NCBI GenBank assembly: GCA_903831165.1 | Contig: CAIKWV010000583.1 | Span: 1-10,346 of the forward strand | Length of the DNA stretch: 10,346 bases | Source of the DNA: an uncultured cyanobacterium | Lineage (GTDB): Bacteria; Cyanobacteriota; Cyanobacteriia; PCC-6307; Cyanobiaceae | Reading direction: 5' to 3' | Part shown: positions 6,001 through 10,346 of the stretch, one piece after another | Layout: each line of letters opens with the position of its first letter | Numbering within the stretch: position 1 is the first letter of the stretch | Position numbers and translations under genes: made by a program | Notes under the pieces: model-generated | Told to the model about the DNA's origin: nothing | Seen by the model: only the letters and a program-made list of their open reading frames with translations | Databases searched by the model: none

Positions 6001-6267
6001 CTAAACAACCACCGGCTCCAACACATCCAGAATCGCCATCATCTCCCCCTCCGGTTGCCGGAAGAGTGTGTCCCTTACTCCTAGATCAAGGCTGCAGAGT
6101 CTTTCGAGCAGCTGGGCGAGATGGGGTTCAAGCTGCGGGCAGATCGCCAGGACTGATCGGGGCAATGGGTCCTCCTGGGCGCTGGCGATCGGGCCGGTGA
6201 TGCGTTGATGGACCTGCACCAGGCATTGCTGGGCGCGGCGGTAGAGGTCATGGCGGATGACGAGCAC
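6001..6267 (-). CDS. Unrecognised open frame, possibly the 3' remnant of a gene
   Basis: This 88-codon frame starts at a GTG (6267) and stays open upstream to a TGA just before position 6328, without an ATG. I do not recognise the product. It is rich in Leu and charged residues, with likely helices at VIRHDLYRRAQQCLVQVHQR and LEPHLAQLLERLCSL, and ends EMMAILDVLEPVVV. There is no membrane span or signal peptide. Composition looks more protein-like than the other frames here. Its 5' end runs into the truncated transposase frame, so it may be the surviving end of a gene cut by recombination or insertion. It begins (on its own strand) downstream of that remnant and ends only 16 nt from the second attC-like palindrome. 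Whether it is expressed is uncertain. Confidence 0.35.
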   Translation of the reverse strand: MLVIRHDLYRRAQQCLVQVHQRITGPIASAQEDPLPRSVLAICPQLEPHLAQLLERLCSLDLGVRDTLFRQPEGEMMAILDVLEPVVV

Positions 6268-6436
6268 CGCCAGGGGATCGCGGCTGTCCGGGCTGCAGCC
6301 GCCAGGCCTTGCGCCACTTGTAGAGGGTGATCACGTGGATGCCCGACTCCTGGGCGATCTGAGCCACGCTCTGGCGATGGGGAGGCCCCATTCGCCGGCG
6401 GACATCAGCCTTGACTGCCTCGCTGTAAGGACGCAT
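6248..6436 (-). pseudogene. Truncated transposase N-terminus (helix-turn-helix of an IS3-like OrfA type)
   Basis: The 62-codon frame begins at ATG 6436 with MRPYSEAVKADVRRRMGPPH, then SVAQIAQESGIHVITLYKWR and KAWRLQ. This is the conserved start of a transposase family with an N-terminal helix-turn-helix (similar to IS3-type OrfA proteins), where such proteins normally continue for 100 residues or more. After WRLQ, at about 6299, the sequence turns into an unrelated proline-rich tail (PGQPRSPGGARHPP) and stops. The DDE catalytic part is absent, so this is an inactive fragment. I did not find clear terminal inverted repeats or a target duplication. It marks past insertion-sequence activity in this accessory region. 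Confidence 0.65.
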
Positions 6437-6620
6437 CGATCGGTTCCATCAGGCCCCCTGGTGGTTGAAATGTTCGGACTGGAGAGGCGTCATCTTTCCT
6501 GGCAGAGGGGGGGCTCTACACCCGAGTGAGAACTTCATTGCGGTGGGGGAAAGTGAACGTCTCCACTCTGCATTTATCCATGCATTTTTTACTTCGCGCC
6601 GTGGATCATGTTTGGCGATG

Positions 6621-9600
6621 CTACGATTTATTTAGAGCCGGTAATGCTTGGATTAAGCAGCACAGCCGATTGATCTGTTCAGCCTCCTCAACCGTATTGG
6701 CAACACCGCTTGCCAGCCCTGGCGATCCCACGACGATCGAGAGGCACTGGGCGCGGCTGATCGCCACGTTGAGCCTGTTGGGCTCTAGGAGGAAACCGAG
6801 ACCCCGCGGTGCCTCATCTCCGTTACTGGCGGTGAGCGAGTGGATGGCCACCGGGGCTTCTTGCCCCTGAAATTTGTCGACCGTGCCGACCCGTGCCTTG
6901 CCTCCAAGCCGCTGCTGCAGCCGGTTGACCTGCGCGTTGTAGGGAGCAGTCACCAAGATCTGTTCTGGGCCCAAAACACCTCGTTGGTCTTCTCCTGCAT
7001 TGGCATGGCAGTAGCGACTGCCAAGCAAGGCGTCGATGATCTGCTCGATCCGATCGATCTCGGCCTCGCTGACTACGCTGCAGCCGCTGTGCGCGACTGG
7101 CTCGAACACCAGGCCTTGATCGGGTAGTGGTTTGGACGACGCACCCAGAAAGGGTTGCCGCCACTGGATCGCATTGACGGCATTGGCGGGATTGGCGTGG
7201 AGACGGCCGTCGTAGAAGAGTTGGGACACCATCGCTGTGAGCGAGGGCTCCATCCGCCAGCTCGTCGCCAGAAACACACCCCGATCGGCTGGCACGACAT
7301 GGGCGCCTTGCATCAGGTACTCCAGGCACGACAGCCCTGAGTCGCCCGGGTGATCGGCCTGCGAGGGCTGGGCGAGTTGCTGCTGATCACCGACCAACAG
7401 GATCGATCGGGCGCAGCGGGCGATCACCAACAGATTGGCCAGCGACATCTGGCCGGCCTCATCGATCACCAGGAGGTCGAACTGACCATCCATCTCATCA
7501 CGACAGAACATCCAGGTGGTCCCGCCCACCACGGCCATATCGCCTGTGATGGCAGCTGGTGGGACCAGCTCAATGCCAGTGCCCTCCAGCTGGGCCTCCG
7601 CCTTGCTGCTGCTGCACTTCACCACTCCAGCATCAAGGCCTTCCCTCTGGCAGGTGTTCTGGACCTTGATCAGAAGGTTGTTGATGGCGGCGTGGCTGTT
7701 TGAGCTGATCGCCACTCGCTTGCCTTTGGCCACCAGCTGGGCGATCAGCTGGCCTGTCACCGTGGTCTTTCCTGTGCCGGGTGGTCCCTGCAGGGCAAGG
7801 GTGCAGTCGCTTCCTGCAGCCAGAAACTGGCTCAGGCGTAAGGCGACGGAACCGGGCTCACCGCTAATGGCATGATTCAGCCCCTCTAACTCTTTGATGG
7901 GGCGGCGTTCCAGCAGTTGGACCATCGCCGGAGGCAGAGGCTTACCGCCATTGAGCCAGCCGTTGGCCTGGTCGAGCAGGCTGTCACGCAACTTCTCGCT
8001 GATGTCGGCAGGCACCTTGATGAGTGAGGTGAGGCTCTGCGGGATGCCATCGCCAAGGCCGTTGGCCTGGCGTTGATCCCGCTTGCGCCAAGGCAGCTTG
8101 AGAGTCACGCGGCCACGCTCAGGATCGAGTGAGTCGACGCCGACCTTCAACCCGGTTTCGGGGATTTCCAGCTGCAAGCCCCGATCACCGCTGCCGGCCG
8201 AGAGCTTCAGTGGCTGGGAGGGATCAAACGCGAAGGTGTGGTAGTCGGCTCCTGTGAGCTTGCTCTCCCTGGCTTCCACGCCGATCCAGCGGGCCAGTGC
8301 AATGGCCTCCCCATCGTCCATCAACTCAGCTGGGCTTTGCTCGGCTTTGGAACGGCGATCGAAATAGGTCCACCAGGCCACCTTGGCTTCCCGGTGGTGG
8401 AACGGAAGCAGCTGAGCAAGCAGTCTCTGCACCCGCCAGCTCATGCCCCGCTGGCCGTCCTCGTTCTGGAGAGCGAGTAGCTCATCAGTGGCATTCGCCG
8501 GTGGATCGCTCTGGAGAACCTCGGGGAGCTCAGACAGAAGCATGGCGCTGAGCTGCTCCAGGGGCCACGGCTCTTTGGCTTCCTTCGCCTCGGCTTCTGT
8601 TGCCAGCGGTTGATCCGGTAGCCCGACCTGACGACGAAGCGCGAGCAACCAGTCGTGGAGGAACACGGTGGACTCGCAGTCTTCCCGGTTGTAGTTCTCG
8701 ATCCCCTTCAGCAAGGGGCTGCCTTCGGGCAGATCGCCGGGCCGCAGCGGTTCACCGGAGTTCTGCCAGTTCAGGTAAGCCACCACCGAATCCCCGGCAT
8801 TGGTCACCTCGGCAGAGCGCGCCTCCATGTAGAGGTGCTCCACCTTCTTGATCGAGTAACTGGGCTCGCCAAGCACGATCGAACCCGTCACCACCGGTAG
8901 AAGATCCACCAACAGGCCTGAGCGCAGCCAGTCATCGATCACCGCCTCGCGGGTGCAGTGTTGCTGGGCCAGCCGGCGCATCGCCGTCTTCTCATAGCTG
9001 GCGTAGTGGTAAACCCGCAGGGCTGGGAAACGGTGGCGCCGCGCTTCCACCCAATCCACCCAGTCCTCAAAAGCCTTCCTCTCCTCAACGGGGCTGTGGG
9101 CCCACCAGGCCTTGAATTGCGGCTGGCCAGGGGCGTCGCGGTAGCAGGCCCCAAACAGGTATTCGAGCTTGGTGCCGGCCACCGAGTCCTGGATCCCCTC
9201 CATGTCGAACCAGATGTCCCCGTCATCGGCTGCAGGCAGTGCTGCCAAACCTTTTCCGGTGACGACGGGCCGCAGACGGTAGGCAGGCCTTCCATCAGGC
9301 CCCGCGGGGGTGAGTTGAAGTTCAGCCTGCTGCCTGAGTTCGTGCAGGGTCTCGGGACTCAAGCCCGGAATCGCAGTGCCAGCAGGCACGGCCGCCAGCG
9401 CGTCGATGGTGGTGACTCCGGCGGTGCGCAGCTTGAGGCGCTGGCTCTGGCGCATGTTGGCCACCAGCATCAGGTCGCGCTGCTCCGCCAGGCGCTGGTC
9501 GATAAAGGTGCTCCAGCCGCCGTGATCACCGGGCATGTCCTCAGGAACCACCTGCGGATCGAACGCTTCTCGAAAAGCGCGATAGCGCTGACGCAGCAGT

Positions 9601-10163
9601 TGGTACCAGGCCCAGAACTGATCCGTGCTGTAGCGCTGGAAGCGGCCACCACCGAGGTAGAGGTCAAAATGATCGGGCCGGTGGCCTAGAAGGGGTGTGA
9701 GCAGCTCGCAGTAGGCCGAGGCTTGCACCAAAAAGGTGGTCTTGGGCTTGGAGGCAAGCTTGCACTCGATCGGGATGTAACTCCATGCTCCAAGCAGGGA
9801 GGGCTGTTCGGTGCGGCGCAGGAGGTCTGCTGAGCCGCGCATCTCGTCGTTGCAGAGGGAGGCCTGGTGTATGAAATCGAACCCCTCGTGCATTGCTGCC
9901 TTGGTAGCGGCGTAATCGGGCTCGTCCTGCTTGCCGGGCAGCCTGGCCACACGATGACCCTTGGCTTCCAGCTTGGTGAGCAGTACCTGCTCATGGCGCA
10001 AGCCGTCGGCAAAGAGCTGCTGATCAAGAGCACTGTCTTCTGGCTTCTCTCCCAGAAACAGTCTGCGGGCTTGCAGCTCTTCCCACCAAGCCCCGATGAT
10101 GGGACTACGGGAAAAGAGTGCAAGTTTACTTGGGGTAATGGGATAGTTCACAACTGCCGTCAT
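6621..10163 (-). CDS. TM0106-type RecB-like nuclease / RNase H-like / superfamily 1 helicase multidomain protein
   Basis: This 1180-residue protein appears to combine three activities on nucleic acids. The N-terminal part is a RecB/Cas4-like PD-(D/E)XK nuclease: RHEQ with H57, GSAD (D113), IECK (E133, K135) and QASAY (Q147, Y151). Next, about 310-510, is a predicted RNase H-like domain with WFDMEG (D320, E322) and YNREDCEST (D495). The C-terminal part, about 760-1150, is a Dna2/Upf1-like SF1 helicase: Walker A QGPPGTGKTT (792-801, K799), DEAG (901-904), GDQQQL (925-930), VDKFQGQE (1095-1102) and NRLNVAISRAQ (1129-1139). All key residues are present and the frame is intact. ATG at 10163 is used; no strong Shine-Dalgarno sequence is seen. 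Proteins with this layout occur in cyanobacteria and others, but their role is not established; DNA repair or defence are the likely options. It stands alone, with only the transposase fragment downstream. Confidence 0.9.
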   Translation of the reverse strand: MTAVVNYPITPSKLALFSRSPIIGAWWEELQARRLFLGEKPEDSALDQQLFADGLRHEQVLLTKLEAKGHRVARLPGKQDEPDYAATKAAMHEGFDFIHQASLCNDEMRGSADLLRRTEQPSLLGAWSYIPIECKLASKPKTTFLVQASAYCELLTPLLGHRPDHFDLYLGGGRFQRYSTDQFWAWYQLLRQRYRAFREAFDPQVVPEDMPGDHGGWSTFIDQRLAEQRDLMLVANMRQSQRLKLRTAGVTTIDALAAVPAGTAIPGLSPETLHELRQQAELQLTPAGPDGRPAYRLRPVVTGKGLAALPAADDGDIWFDMEGIQDSVAGTKLEYLFGACYRDAPGQPQFKAWWAHSPVEERKAFEDWVDWVEARRHRFPALRVYHYASYEKTAMRRLAQQHCTREAVIDDWLRSGLLVDLLPVVTGSIVLGEPSYSIKKVEHLYMEARSAEVTNAGDSVVAYLNWQNSGEPLRPGDLPEGSPLLKGIENYNREDCESTVFLHDWLLALRRQVGLPDQPLATEAEAKEAKEPWPLEQLSAMLLSELPEVLQSDPPANATDELLALQNEDGQRGMSWRVQRLLAQLLPFHHREAKVAWWTYFDRRSKAEQSPAELMDDGEAIALARWIGVEARESKLTGADYHTFAFDPSQPLKLSAGSGDRGLQLEIPETGLKVGVDSLDPERGRVTLKLPWRKRDQRQANGLGDGIPQSLTSLIKVPADISEKLRDSLLDQANGWLNGGKPLPPAMVQLLERRPIKELEGLNHAISGEPGSVALRLSQFLAAGSDCTLALQGPPGTGKTTVTGQLIAQLVAKGKRVAISSNSHAAINNLLIKVQNTCQREGLDAGVVKCSSSKAEAQLEGTGIELVPPAAITGDMAVVGGTTWMFCRDEMDGQFDLLVIDEAGQMSLANLLVIARCARSILLVGDQQQLAQPSQADHPGDSGLSCLEYLMQGAHVVPADRGVFLATSWRMEPSLTAMVSQLFYDGRLHANPANAVNAIQWRQPFLGASSKPLPDQGLVFEPVAHSGCSVVSEAEIDRIEQIIDALLGSRYCHANAGEDQRGVLGPEQILVTAPYNAQVNRLQQRLGGKARVGTVDKFQGQEAPVAIHSLTASNGDEAPRGLGFLLEPNRLNVAISRAQCLSIVVGSPGLASGVANTVEEAEQINRLCCLIQALPALNKS

Positions 10164-10346
10164 CAGCTTTTAGAAATGATAATCGGATCCCAAATGGACG
10201 CTAAGGCGCTTGCCTCTAGCAGGGCGATTCTTTCTTTGCCTGTAGAGCCGAAAGTAGTCTCGACCCACAAGCACACACTGTCTTATTCACAAGATTTCCT
10301 TCTGGTAACGTTGCTCAGGGCGCAAGACCAAGCATGAAGAATGCAG
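10164..10346. other. Upstream region of the nuclease-helicase gene
   Basis: No gene is seen here. On the strand of the helicase gene this is its leader and promoter region, but no clear consensus promoter stands out. It contains an imperfect hairpin at 10214-10247: CTCTA-G-CAGG pairs with CCTGTAGAG around a 15-nt loop, with one bulged G. Confidence 0.35.

Noticed and set aside
6569..6590. TGCAT/ATGCA hairpin followed by six T, as a terminator
   Set aside because: The stem is only 5 bp and AT-rich, and the T-run is on the plus strand where no gene ends nearby; it is on the wrong strand for the helicase gene.
8958..9689. Plus-strand open frames opposite the helicase gene (for example 243 codons here and 156 codons at 9867-10337)
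   Set aside because: They lie antisense to a gene with complete nuclease and helicase motifs and have no recognisable features of their own.
1..10346. CRISPR array or tandem repeat array
   Set aside because: No regularly spaced direct repeats were seen anywhere in the window, despite the Cas4-like nuclease domain.

Overview
The window looks like a chromosomal segment of a GC-rich unicellular picocyanobacterium (Synechococcus/Cyanobium type). The strongest clue is a psbY gene for a photosystem II subunit, set between a gamma-carbonic-anhydrase-like gene and the tRNA methyltransferase gene trmFO. It divides into a core-genome left end and an accessory remainder, with a tRNA-Lys gene at the boundary.

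Core part (1-1919): three minus-strand genes, gamma carbonic anhydrase homologue, psbY and trmFO (cut by the left window edge), lie close together and may be co-transcribed. On the plus strand is tRNA-Lys(TTT), a type of gene that integrating elements often use as a target.

Accessory part (1920-10346): next to the tRNA is the C-terminal piece of a tyrosine recombinase. Converging on it is a minus-strand run of three small overlapping genes: two tandem paralogous helix-turn-helix proteins and an unrecognised small protein. This resembles the worn end of an element that integrated at the tRNA. It is followed by a hicB-hicA toxin-antitoxin pair and then by a 518-aa gene that fuses a 2H phosphoesterase domain to a HAD phosphatase domain. 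Each of these two plus-strand units is followed by an 84-86 nt imperfect palindrome with CTAAC/T at the left end, GTTAG at the right end and paired inner arms. That is the architecture of integron attC recombination sites. I therefore suggest that hicBA and the fusion gene entered as integron-style cassettes, although no integron integrase is visible here.

Beyond the second palindrome are a truncated transposase N-terminus and an unrecognised 88-codon frame, both on the minus strand. Last comes a 1180-aa protein combining a RecB/Cas4-like nuclease, an RNase H-like domain and a superfamily 1 helicase (TM0106-type). The toxin-antitoxin pair, the two-enzyme fusion that could act on cyclic phosphates, and the nuclease-helicase make this a plausible defence or RNA/DNA-processing island. 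Any functional link between them is inference from proximity only.
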